From: an uncultured Clostridia bacterium
Lineage (GTDB): Bacteria > Bacillota > Clostridia > Lachnospirales > Anaerotignaceae
NCBI GenBank assembly: GCA_937888765.1
Contig: CALASU010000180.1
Location: 1-6,406, forward strand
DNA: 6,406 nucleotides
Direction: 5' to 3'
The position numbers were made by a program, and so were the translations under genes. The notes below the pieces were generated by a model that searched no databases, was not told the origin of the DNA, and saw only the letters and a list, made by a program, of their open reading frames with translations. Positions 1 to 5,499 of the stretch are shown piece after piece; the first letter of the stretch is position 1, and the number at the start of each line of letters is the position of its first letter.

Positions 1-2
1 TC

Positions 3-155
3 TACCGTATCCCGTGGGAAGAATGGCGGGATATGCAGCGGCTGTATTGCAGAAAGCATATGAAGCGGTGCGAGCTGGAGCGGTTCAAAATTAAAGAAAG
101 CGGCAATATCTTGCATTTTTTAGATGACTTGAAAGAAGGTAGGTGTATTGTTTGA
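3..155 (+). CDS. 3' end of an unrecognised phage protein (partial)
   Basis: The frame is open from the left edge and gives the last 50 residues of a protein whose start lies outside the window. The fragment is basic, with several Arg, Lys and Cys residues, contains the string IPWEEWRDMQRLYC and ends in DLKEGRCIV. I do not recognise the family. Its stop codon TGA (153-155) overlaps the TTG start of the next gene in the string TTGA, so the two are probably translationally coupled in one operon. Genes just upstream of a DUF1492 regulator in clostridial prophages usually belong to the replication/recombination block. That suggests a replication-module protein, but this rests on context only. Codon use resembles that of the downstream phage genes. 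Confidence 0.6.
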   Translation, partial: YRIPWEEWRDMQRLYCRKHMKRCELERFKIKESGNILHFLDDLKEGRCIV

Positions 156-583
156 CAGAAGCGGAAACAAATGAAGAAAAGAAGAAGTATTTAAATGGGT
201 ATTGTTATTCCAAGAAAAGAGAATGTCGTTTGGAACAGCAGATTGCAGATTTGAGAGAACAGAAAATGAATCCTAGCATTCAGATTGATGGGATGCCCAA
301 AGGAAACGGCTGTAGTGATTTATCGGGATATGCGGCACGGCTGGATGCGCTCATTCGGCAGTTGGAGCAGGAACGGGAAATGGCTGTGAAGGAGTATGAA
401 GAAATACATACCCAGATACATAAGATGCAGGATGAAACAGAAAGAGAAGTGTTGATCAGACGGTATCTGCTGGGGGAAACATGGGAACAGATTGCTGTGG
501 AAATGAGTTATAATTATCGCTGGGTATTGCGGATTCATGGAAAGGCGTTGAAAAATTTTGAAATTCCTAAAAGAAGCCACTAA
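152..583 (+). CDS. DUF1492 family phage late-gene regulator (ArpU/RinA-like)
   Basis: This 143-residue protein probably acts as a transcriptional activator of phage late genes. Residues 8-35 and 58-95 are charged, heptad-like helices separated by a loop containing PSIQIDGMPKGNG, a pattern I associate with DUF1492. Residues 96-137 form a sigma-70 region-4-like helix-turn-helix (EREVLIRRYLLG, then TWEQIAVEMSY, then RWVLRIHGKALKNF), the expected DNA-binding part. I chose the TTG start at 152. It overlaps the upstream stop as TTGA and has purine-rich Shine-Dalgarno bases (GAAGGTAGG, 135-143) just before it. A GTG at 143 in the same frame would give three more residues but lies inside that ribosome site. 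The position between early genes and the packaging genes fits the late-switch role of ArpU/RinA-type proteins. DNA binding by this protein is inferred, not shown. Confidence 0.85.
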   Translation: MTEAETNEEKKKYLNGYCYSKKRECRLEQQIADLREQKMNPSIQIDGMPKGNGCSDLSGYAARLDALIRQLEQEREMAVKEYEEIHTQIHKMQDETEREVLIRRYLLGETWEQIAVEMSYNYRWVLRIHGKALKNFEIPKRSH

Positions 584-608
584 AAGCCACATAGAAATGT
601 GCTAAAAT
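571..608 (+). promoter_or_regulatory. Likely late promoter with tandem decamer activator site
   Basis: Two 10-bp direct repeats stand head to tail, AAGAAGCCAC (571-580) and TAAAAGCCAC (581-590). They match at 8 of 10 bases and are spaced by one helical turn. They are followed by an extended -10 element, TGC-TAAAAT (600-608). No TTGACA-like -35 is present; the place where it would sit is covered by the repeats. This is typical of activator-dependent promoters. CACAT (588-592) and ATGTG (597-601) also form a short inverted repeat. The repeats begin inside the last codons of the DUF1492 gene, so the regulator probably activates this promoter for the genes downstream. The activator assignment is inference from position and layout. 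Confidence 0.6.
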
Positions 609-644
609 GGTAGAGTGAAAAAAGGGCATAGAATTACACCTTTG

Positions 645-675
645 AAAGGGCATTAGCTTGGGCTGATGTCCTTTT
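645..675 (+). terminator. Strong leader hairpin, terminator- or attenuator-like
   Basis: Bases 645-657 (AAAGGGCATTAGC) pair with 662-674 (GCTGATGTCCTTT) in a 13-bp stem with two G-T wobbles and a TTGG loop. Only a short T run (672-675) follows before ATC, so it is a weak intrinsic terminator at best. It lies between the late promoter and the DUF2806-like gene, inside the presumed 5' leader. A second copy of its left arm, AAAGGGCAT, occurs at 621-629 and could compete for the same right arm, which makes an attenuator or antiterminator possible. Confidence 0.45.
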
Positions 676-738
676 ATCGTCACAAAATGGCAGGATTTCT
701 ATTTTCTTTGTCGAAAGATGAAAATAGGAGGTGTTTCT

Positions 739-1677
739 ATGTGTGATAAAATTAAGGGTGCTTTGGAAACAGTATCTAATATGGATGAACCAACAAAAAA
801 TATTTTCTTAAAATTATTGGGAAAGCTTGGAGATGTAACTGGATTTTGGGTTAAAGGTCATCTGGCATTGCCATTGGAAGAAAAAAAGATGGCATTAGAA
901 GAAAAAAAGATGGCATTAGAAGAAAAAAGGATGGTATTGGAAGCTCAAAAATTGATTGTTAATGAAATGGCTACAGATCAGAGTATCGATCAAATAGAGC
1001 GGTATGCAGTAGTAGCTTCTATCCAAAAGATGGCTAAGGAATATGAAAATCAAGCAAAAATTGTTTTTCAGTCAGGAAAATACTTAAAAAATGATGCACA
1101 GCCTGAAAAAATAGATGCTGATTGGATTTTTGATTTTATGGATAAAGCTGGAAAAATTTCAAATGAAGAAATGCAGCAAATTTGGGGAAGAATTTTAGCG
1201 CAGAAAGCAAATCAGCCTTCAACTATTTCAAAAAAAATGCTTAGAATTATTTTTGAAATATCTAGAGAAGAAGCAGAAACATTTATGAAGTTGGTTTCGG
1301 TTTGTATCGACATTTATGAAGATGGGAATTTTATTGAAACAGTTCCTGTCGTTGTTGAAAATGGAGACAATTCTAATAAAAAATATGGCATATCCTATCA
1401 GAATTTAGTAGATATAGAATCGATGGGATTAATAAACTTGGATATCAAGTCGAATTTTGTATATGAAGCGGATAAATTCATGGAATTTCGTTATGGGGAT
1501 AAAACAGTTACTTCTATAAATCCGAAACAAAGTTTGCGTTTTGGTTCTGTACTTTTTACGAAAGCGGGACAAGAGTTATTGCAGATTTGTGTCAGAACAT
1601 ACGACAAAGAAAAATATACTCGCATTTGTAAAACAATAGAGTTTTTAAATAATCCTAAAAATAAATTAAATCTTTAA
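739..1677 (+). CDS. DUF2806-like protein, probable prophage cargo gene
   Basis: The product is 312 residues of unknown biochemical function. Residues 46-72 are a strongly charged helix with an exact heptad repeat (LEEKKMA, LEEKKMA, LEEKRMV), predicting a coiled coil. Residues about 120-185 hold the part I recognise as DUF2806/TIGR03899-like: DADWIFDFMDKAGKISNEEM, then QQIWGRILAQ, a Pro-Ser-x-Ile-Ser stretch and SREEAETFMKL. The C-terminal part looks like a mixed alpha/beta domain containing YGISYQNLVDIESMGLI and FTKAGQELLQI. I see no signal peptide or membrane segment. The ATG at 739 is chosen because GGAGGT (727-732) lies 6 bases before it; the ATG at 718 is upstream of that ribosome site. 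The gene is visibly more AT-rich than the packaging genes and has its own terminator directly behind it, which are signs of a moron. A role in host or phage-exclusion biology is possible but unproven. Confidence 0.75.
   Translation: MCDKIKGALETVSNMDEPTKNIFLKLLGKLGDVTGFWVKGHLALPLEEKKMALEEKKMALEEKRMVLEAQKLIVNEMATDQSIDQIERYAVVASIQKMAKEYENQAKIVFQSGKYLKNDAQPEKIDADWIFDFMDKAGKISNEEMQQIWGRILAQKANQPSTISKKMLRIIFEISREEAETFMKLVSVCIDIYEDGNFIETVPVVVENGDNSNKKYGISYQNLVDIESMGLINLDIKSNFVYEADKFMEFRYGDKTVTSINPKQSLRFGSVLFTKAGQELLQICVRTYDKEKYTRICKTIEFLNNPKNKLNL
874..936 (+). repeat. Three tandem 21-bp units within the DUF2806-like gene
   Basis: Three head-to-tail 21-bp units run from 874-894, 895-915 and 916-936. 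The first two differ at one base (TTG against TTA at the first codon); the third has two more changes (AAG to AGG and GCA to GTA). Each encodes a seven-residue heptad (LEEKKMA or LEEKRMV). The unit is in phase with the codons, so gain or loss of copies would lengthen or shorten the coiled coil without a frameshift. Confidence 0.85.
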
Positions 1678-1693
1678 TAAAATAAGTTTTTCG

Positions 1694-1718
1694 GGGAATG
1701 TGACAGCATTCCCTTTTT
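1694..1718 (+). terminator. Rho-independent terminator after the DUF2806-like gene
   Basis: GGGAATG (1694-1700) pairs with CATTCCC (1707-1713) around a 6-base loop and is followed by five T residues (1714-1718). It begins 16 bases after the stop of the DUF2806-like gene and would end that transcript. Read-through or antitermination would be required for the late promoter upstream to reach the packaging genes. Confidence 0.8.
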
Positions 1719-1781
1719 CAATGCAAGGAGTTTCAATGAATTATAGCTGCAAAAATTGAAAAAGAAACGAGGTTGTAGGGA

Positions 1782-2198
1782 ATGATTTTGAAATCCTGTG
1801 CATGCTGCGGAAAGTTTATTCCTTACGGGAAAACCTACTGCCCGGCCTGTGAGCCGATCATGGAAGAACGCAGGGAACAGATGAAGCGTGAGCGTGCAAA
1901 GAAACATAATAGAGAATACAATGCCCTGAGGTCGAAAAAGTATCAGGCATTCTATCGGTCGAAGGACTGGATCACATTTGCAAGATTGTTTATGCAGTCG
2001 AAGGAGTACAAGTGTGAGAACTGTGGACGACTTGCAACAGAAGTCCACCACATCCAGCCGATACAGACGGAAGCAGGCTGGGAACGCCGCTTGGATGAAA
2101 CGAACCTGGCGGCATTATGTACATCATGCCATAACCAAAGACACAATCGTTTTAAGAAAAAAAAGCGGTGTGATCGTGTCACAACCCCTAGGGGGTAG
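1782..2198 (+). CDS. Phage HNH endonuclease of the packaging module
   Basis: This 138-residue protein is a zinc-containing HNH nuclease. The N-terminus has a small Cys cluster (C6, C9, C20, C23) that could bind zinc. A basic helical stretch follows (residues 28-56), then YRSKDWITFA. The HNH core has C78-x2-C81, the catalytic-type HH pair at 89-90, Asn108, C113-x2-C116, His117 and His121. In HK97-like and related cos phages, HNH proteins encoded beside the terminase are needed for cutting DNA at cos together with the terminase. Its position directly before the terminase genes fits that role. The start ATG follows GAGG (1769-1772) by nine bases. The C-terminus is very basic (RFKKKKR), and the last codons run into the CCCCTAGGGG palindrome of the candidate cos region. 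A homing endonuclease is the alternative but is less likely in this position. Confidence 0.88.
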   Translation: MILKSCACCGKFIPYGKTYCPACEPIMEERREQMKRERAKKHNREYNALRSKKYQAFYRSKDWITFARLFMQSKEYKCENCGRLATEVHHIQPIQTEAGWERRLDETNLAALCTSCHNQRHNRFKKKKRCDRVTTPRG

Positions 2199-2262
2199 TC
2201 AATATTCTGTGAGAGTTACAAGGGGTAACGAGGCAAGGGGAGGTCTTTGTAGCAAAAACCCC
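2184..2262 (+). other. Candidate cos (packaging) region
   Basis: The stretch between the HNH gene and the next start (2199-2323) holds no gene but is dense in symmetric G/C-run motifs. These are a perfect palindrome CCCCTAGGGG (2185-2194), an inverted pair GTTAC/GTAAC (2215-2219 and 2225-2229), a direct repeat CAAGGGG (2219-2225 and 2234-2240), and GGGG (2237-2240) opposite CCCC (2259-2262). Cos sites of HNH-type phages lie next to the HNH and terminase genes, and no other gap in the window is comparable. The exact cut positions and overhang cannot be read from the sequence, so this is a location call only. Confidence 0.45.
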
Positions 2263-2323
2263 GTTTATTTGAAAAACTGTTCATGTTTCAAACTAATTTT
2301 GAAAGAAAGAGAGGGAAAACCTT

Positions 2324-2413
2324 TTGAGTTGGGCAGAAATTAAAAAGTTTATCAATGGGGCGATGAAAGAGCCGTTAGATGCTTTGATTGAAAAAATACA
2401 TATGGCTTCTTAG
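2324..2413 (+). CDS. N-terminal piece of a frameshifted tail-fibre-like gene
   Basis: Starting at TTG 2324, behind GAGAGGG (2309-2315) at 8 bases, the frame encodes 29 residues beginning MSWAEIKKFINGAMKEPLDA and stops at TAG 2411-2413. The opening MSWAEIKK...N....PLD.LI is a start I associate with tail-fibre or minor structural proteins of clostridial phages. The stop is premature. If the reading frame shifts by -1 in the run of six A (2391-2396), it continues as KNTYGFLDVQTVKLSTS into the open frame that ends at 2898, giving 191 residues. The good ribosome site belongs to this piece, so this is the real start of the gene. It may be broken by a one-base deletion, phase-variable, read by frameshifting, or a sequencing error. 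Confidence 0.6.
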   Translation: MSWAEIKKFINGAMKEPLDALIEKIHMAS

Positions 2414-2430
2414 ATGTTCAGACAGTTAAG

Positions 2431-2898
2431 TTGTCAACATCTGATAACCAATTAGGCATCCGTCAATTATTGTTTTCAATCGAAGGCACTGCAATAATTA
2501 AACAAATTGCGTTGCATGCTAATACTTTAGGACAAACAGGGAATAGTTTCAAAGCAGAAATCGTAGTGGATGATATCATATTATTCGATATAACATTTAA
2601 AATTGTATATAGTTATGTAACATCTTTAGTCTATTTATATATGCTTGATATTGCGAGTACTGCGTATAATGGCTCAAGTGTCACATATTCAACTATAGAT
2701 CATACAGGAAAGCTATCTGCCGTTACACCTGATAATTATGTCACACAAAACACAACAACTATAAGTGGCAATAATGAAAAAAGTATTATTGCTGTCAAAG
2801 GTGGGATTAAGTGCAACAATAAGTTTGAAATATATGTTACAAGAACATATGGAACTGGAGGAAATACACAGGCAGCAGTTATGTTTGAATTGAAGTGA
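2431..2898 (+). CDS. Main part of the frameshifted cos-proximal gene, beta-rich protein of unknown function
   Basis: Read from TTG 2431 this gives 155 residues. The frame is open upstream to 2392 with sensible sequence (TYGFLDVQTVK), and the TTG has no visible ribosome site, so it is probably not an independent start. The protein alternates hydrophobic and polar residues in short beta-like stretches (FKAEIVVDDIILFDITFKIV, SIIAVKGGIKCNNKFEIYV). It is rich in Thr, Ser and Asn and ends AAVMFELK. That composition fits an exposed structural, fibre or decoration protein. I see no catalytic motif. A hydrophobic, Tyr-rich segment (VYSYVTSLVYLYMLDIA) lies mid-protein but is broken by polar residues, so it is probably not membrane-spanning. 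The coding sequence is AT-rich compared with the terminase genes. The stop TGA overlaps the GTG of the next gene. Confidence 0.6.
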   Translation: MSTSDNQLGIRQLLFSIEGTAIIKQIALHANTLGQTGNSFKAEIVVDDIILFDITFKIVYSYVTSLVYLYMLDIASTAYNGSSVTYSTIDHTGKLSAVTPDNYVTQNTTTISGNNEKSIIAVKGGIKCNNKFEIYVTRTYGTGGNTQAAVMFELK

Positions 2899-3131
2899 AA
2901 TATTGGGAGATGTATAAAGTGGATGCAATGACAAATGAAACTTTGGGAAATAGCATATTGTACCATCGCACAAAATTAAAAAGCGGACACATCATAACAG
3001 TTCCTGTATCAGATGAGTCTGACAACACAGTTGAAGAAACAGATGAACCTTTCGATAACGAAACAGCTATCTGTGAACTGTTGAGCGTGGCGGAATACAA
3101 TAGTTGTATGCTGGAAATGATGAATATGTGA
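2895..3131 (+). CDS. Small acidic protein of unknown function
   Basis: The product has 78 residues. The N-terminal half (YWEMYKVDAMTNETLGNSIL, then RTKLKSGHIITVPVSD) is polar; the second half is strongly acidic (DESDNTVEETDEPFDNE) and ends in a Met- and Cys-containing helix (CMLEMMNM). I do not recognise it. The GTG at 2895 overlaps the previous stop as GTGA, the usual sign of translational coupling, so it is probably expressed with the beta-rich protein and may be its partner. An alternative GTG at 2919 has GGGAG (2905-2909) nine bases before it and would give 70 residues; I cannot decide between them. The terminase small subunit begins 23 bases after the stop. No membrane segment or signal peptide is visible. 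Confidence 0.6.
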   Translation: MKYWEMYKVDAMTNETLGNSILYHRTKLKSGHIITVPVSDESDNTVEETDEPFDNETAICELLSVAEYNSCMLEMMNM

Positions 3132-3154
3132 CAGAATCCTAAGGAGGGGTAAAC

Positions 3155-3622
3155 ATGGGAAGAAACAAAGAACCTGTTGCCCTGATTGTGGCAAAGGGGA
3201 AAAGTCATTTCGGCAAAGAAGAAATACAAAACAGAGCAGATCAGGAGGTACACCCCGTCAATGATGAGGTTGTGCCTCCTTCTTATTTGACGAAAAAACA
3301 GAAAGAAGAATTCAATGAAATCGCAAGGCAGCTGAGGGCATTGGATATTCTGAATGAAACCGATGCTGATGCGATTGCCCGGTATGTTTCTGCAAAGCAG
3401 ATCTATGTGAATCTGACAAAGCAGCTGAACAGCAGACAGGTGCTATGTGATCCAGATGCAACAAAAACGGCTTTGAACAACCAGCATAAGGCATTCAATC
3501 AGGTCAGAGCCGCTGCAATGGATTTGGGTCTGACAATTACAAGTCGTGCAAAATTGGTTGTTCCGAAAGTGAAAGAGGACAAGCCGAAAGAAAATAAATT
3601 TGCAAAATTCAATGTGATGTAA
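3155..3622 (+). CDS. terS: Terminase small subunit, P27 family
   Basis: This 155-residue protein recognises the phage DNA packaging site and hands the DNA to the large subunit. The N-terminus MGRNKEPVALIVAKGKSHF, followed by KEEI, is typical of the P27 group (Phage_terminase_4). Residues 41-90 hold the conserved block PPSYLTKKQKEEFNEIARQL followed by LDILNETDADAIARYV, predicted to be helical. Residues 110-137 (HKAFNQVRAAAMDLGLTITS, then RAKLVVPK) match the usual C-terminal block. The lysine-rich tail is flexible. A perfect ribosome site, AAGGAGG (3141-3147), precedes the ATG by seven bases. The gene for the large subunit follows after 12 bases. Confidence 0.92.
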   Translation: MGRNKEPVALIVAKGKSHFGKEEIQNRADQEVHPVNDEVVPPSYLTKKQKEEFNEIARQLRALDILNETDADAIARYVSAKQIYVNLTKQLNSRQVLCDPDATKTALNNQHKAFNQVRAAAMDLGLTITSRAKLVVPKVKEDKPKENKFAKFNVM

Positions 3623-3634
3623 GGTGGTGTGAGT

Positions 3635-5344
3635 ATGGATCGTGCCACCGAATACGCAAAGAAAGTCGTGAGCGGTCAGACAGGCATGGGACAGTTACAC
3701 GTTTTAGCCTGCCAGAGGCATTTGAACGACTTGGAAAGACAGAATACTCCTGCTTTTCCCTATTACTGGGATGTTGAAGCAGGGGAAAGAATCGTAAATT
3801 TTGCAGAAACGCTGATTATTTCAGAAGGTATCACACCGAAACAGTTAAAGCTACTGGATTGTCAGGCGTTTGATTTATCCGTCACTTTCGGTTGGAAAAA
3901 AAAGAATGGTTTTCGCCGCTTCCGAAGACGTTATAAATCCATTTCCAGACAGCAGGGGAAGTCAATGGAAAATGGCGTAATGGGTACATATATTGCAGGT
4001 TTTAGCGGTTATAAACACGGTAAACTGTTTACCGCTGCGACACGCAGAAGGCAGGCTCGTATCGCCTACGAGGAAATGACAAAATTTATCACAGCTGACA
4101 AAGATTTAGAAGAACTGTTTGAGATTAAAGACTATAAATCCACGATCATTGCGAAAGATACGGGCTGTACCGTAGAAGCATTGAGCCGTGAGGGCGGTCT
4201 GGAAGACGGTCACAGAGCAATTTTCATCAGCTTGGATGAATTACACCAAATGCCTTCAAATGCTGTTTATAAAAGTCTGTATAACGGTACAAGGACACTG
4301 CCTGAAACGCTTATGTCTATGATTACCACACGGGGCTTTCAGCTCAATAGCTTCTGTAAGGAAATGGACGACTATGCCATTGCCGTTTTGAAAGGCACAT
4401 CAACGGCTGAAGATATGTTTGTTGACATTTACGCACTGGATGAGGGCGACGATCCCTTTGATGAAAAGAATTGGGTCAAAGCCTGTCCGTTTACCTGTTC
4501 TGATCCTGAAAAGCTGGCTGTATTGCGGCAGGACGCACAGACGGCAAAAGATATGGGCGGTTCTGACTTGCGGGATTTCCTGACGAAAATTATGAATATG
4601 TGGGTAAACAATACCGACGACAACTTTATTGACGTGGACAAATGGAAATCCTGCGGCAGTGAAAGAACGCTTGAAGATTTCCGGGGGCAGATCTGTTGGA
4701 TCGGCATTGACTTTTCAAGCGGCGGCGACCTGACGACATATGCTTTGGAATTTGAAGACATCAATAAGACCTATTGGTTTTCCCATTCCTATATGCCGAA
4801 AGGAAGGCTGGAAGAACATATTGAAACCGATCTTGCACCCTACGATTTATGGGTAAATAAAGAACTCATAACCGTTACGGGCGGCGTTATGGATTTTAAG
4901 AATGATTATAAAATCATGGTTTCTGATCTGAAAGCTATCATAAAAGACTATGAGCTGAAGCCTCAGGGGATAGGGATTGACCCGCATAATGCAGACGGCA
5001 TTCTGGCAGACCTTGAGGAAATCGGTTGTCCCATTGCGATTATAAACCAATCCTGCCGCTCCTTGAATGACGCAACGGTTGATATTCAGCTTTTGGTCAA
5101 ATCTGAACAGGTTGAGTATGATAAAAATAATGAACTGCTGACGTGGTCGTTTACCAATGCTTCTACCGTGAGAAATTCCTTTGACGAAATCAAAGTGGAT
5201 AAAAAACCCGGTCAGCGTTTCAAACGTATAGACCCGGTGGATGCTTGTGTTGACGCTCATGCAGTTCGTTTGAGAAATAAACAAGCACCCGTCAACCCTG
5301 AAGATGCTTTGAAGGAATACCTTTCTGCTATGGGTTGGGGTTGA
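3635..5344 (+). CDS. terL: Terminase large subunit
   Basis: This 569-residue protein is the packaging motor: an N-terminal ATPase and a C-terminal RNase H-like nuclease that cuts concatemers at the packaging site. Visible ATPase motifs are Walker A SRQQGKS (104-110, Lys109), Walker B AIFISLDE (195-202, Asp201 and Glu202) and the coupling motif MITT (229-232). The nuclease part begins at WIGIDFSSGGDLT (first Asp at 359), continues with GIGIDPHNA (Asp449), and ends with DPVDACVDAHAV (Asp533, Asp536, Asp540), which supplies the C-terminal acidic ligands. Length and order match complete HK97-type large terminases. The ATG at 3635 is favoured because AAGGTGG (3621-3627), which overlaps the terS stop, lies seven bases ahead; GTG at 3629 would add two residues. 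The protein ends naturally in YLSAMGWG, so the nearby insertion sequence has not cut it. Confidence 0.95.
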   Translation: MDRATEYAKKVVSGQTGMGQLHVLACQRHLNDLERQNTPAFPYYWDVEAGERIVNFAETLIISEGITPKQLKLLDCQAFDLSVTFGWKKKNGFRRFRRRYKSISRQQGKSMENGVMGTYIAGFSGYKHGKLFTAATRRRQARIAYEEMTKFITADKDLEELFEIKDYKSTIIAKDTGCTVEALSREGGLEDGHRAIFISLDELHQMPSNAVYKSLYNGTRTLPETLMSMITTRGFQLNSFCKEMDDYAIAVLKGTSTAEDMFVDIYALDEGDDPFDEKNWVKACPFTCSDPEKLAVLRQDAQTAKDMGGSDLRDFLTKIMNMWVNNTDDNFIDVDKWKSCGSERTLEDFRGQICWIGIDFSSGGDLTTYALEFEDINKTYWFSHSYMPKGRLEEHIETDLAPYDLWVNKELITVTGGVMDFKNDYKIMVSDLKAIIKDYELKPQGIGIDPHNADGILADLEEIGCPIAIINQSCRSLNDATVDIQLLVKSEQVEYDKNNELLTWSFTNASTVRNSFDEIKVDKKPGQRFKRIDPVDACVDAHAVRLRNKQAPVNPEDALKEYLSAMGWG

Positions 5345-5447
5345 GAAAGTGAGACTAACTATTAAAAGTCAAGTCTGAAAATGAAAAAATTTGAATGAAT
5401 TACAGAAATGTATTTCAGATATATATGAACCTTGAAAACTGCATGAC

Positions 5448-5472
5448 AAAAAGAGTGTCGTAAACGGCACTC
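5448..5472 (-). terminator. Rho-independent terminator of the transposase gene
   Basis: On the minus strand GAGTGCCG-TTTA-CGACACTC forms an 8-bp stem (one G-T wobble) with a four-base loop, at 5453-5472 in plus coordinates. It is followed by five T residues (5448-5452). It lies 27 bases beyond the transposase stop and should end that transcript before it runs antisense into terL. On the plus strand there is no T run, so it should not stop phage transcription efficiently. Confidence 0.75.
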
Positions 5473-5499
5473 AAAAAGGAAATATTTACAGAAAAGTCT

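Noticed and set aside
681..738. A separate promoter for the DUF2806-like gene
   Set aside because: No convincing -35/-10 pair with normal spacing is visible between the leader hairpin and the ribosome site.
874..936. A short CRISPR-like or iteron array
   Set aside because: The units are contiguous, in codon phase and inside a gene, so they are a protein heptad repeat with no spacers.
1674..2051. A 125-residue minus-strand frame
   Set aside because: It is antisense to the HNH gene and spans the terminator of the DUF2806-like gene. The Cys/Leu/Phe-rich sequence looks like a reverse-strand shadow.
1978..2343. A 121-residue frame overlapping the HNH gene and the gap after it
   Set aside because: It lies out of phase over the well-supported HNH core, lacks a ribosome site, has Arg/Ser-rich shadow composition and runs through the candidate cos region.
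2391..2396. A standard programmed -1 frameshift heptamer
   Set aside because: The A run is not in the phase needed for X-XXY-YYZ slippage (codons GAA AAA ATA), and no clear downstream stimulatory hairpin or pseudoknot was seen. An indel is the simpler reading.
2879..3253. A 124-residue minus-strand frame across the small acidic gene and the terS start
   Set aside because: It is antisense to two genes with good starts, has no ribosome site, and has a composition typical of a complement of AT-rich coding DNA.
4429..5284. Two minus-strand frames inside terL
   Set aside because: They are fully contained in a gene with all terminase motifs; nothing supports an antisense gene.
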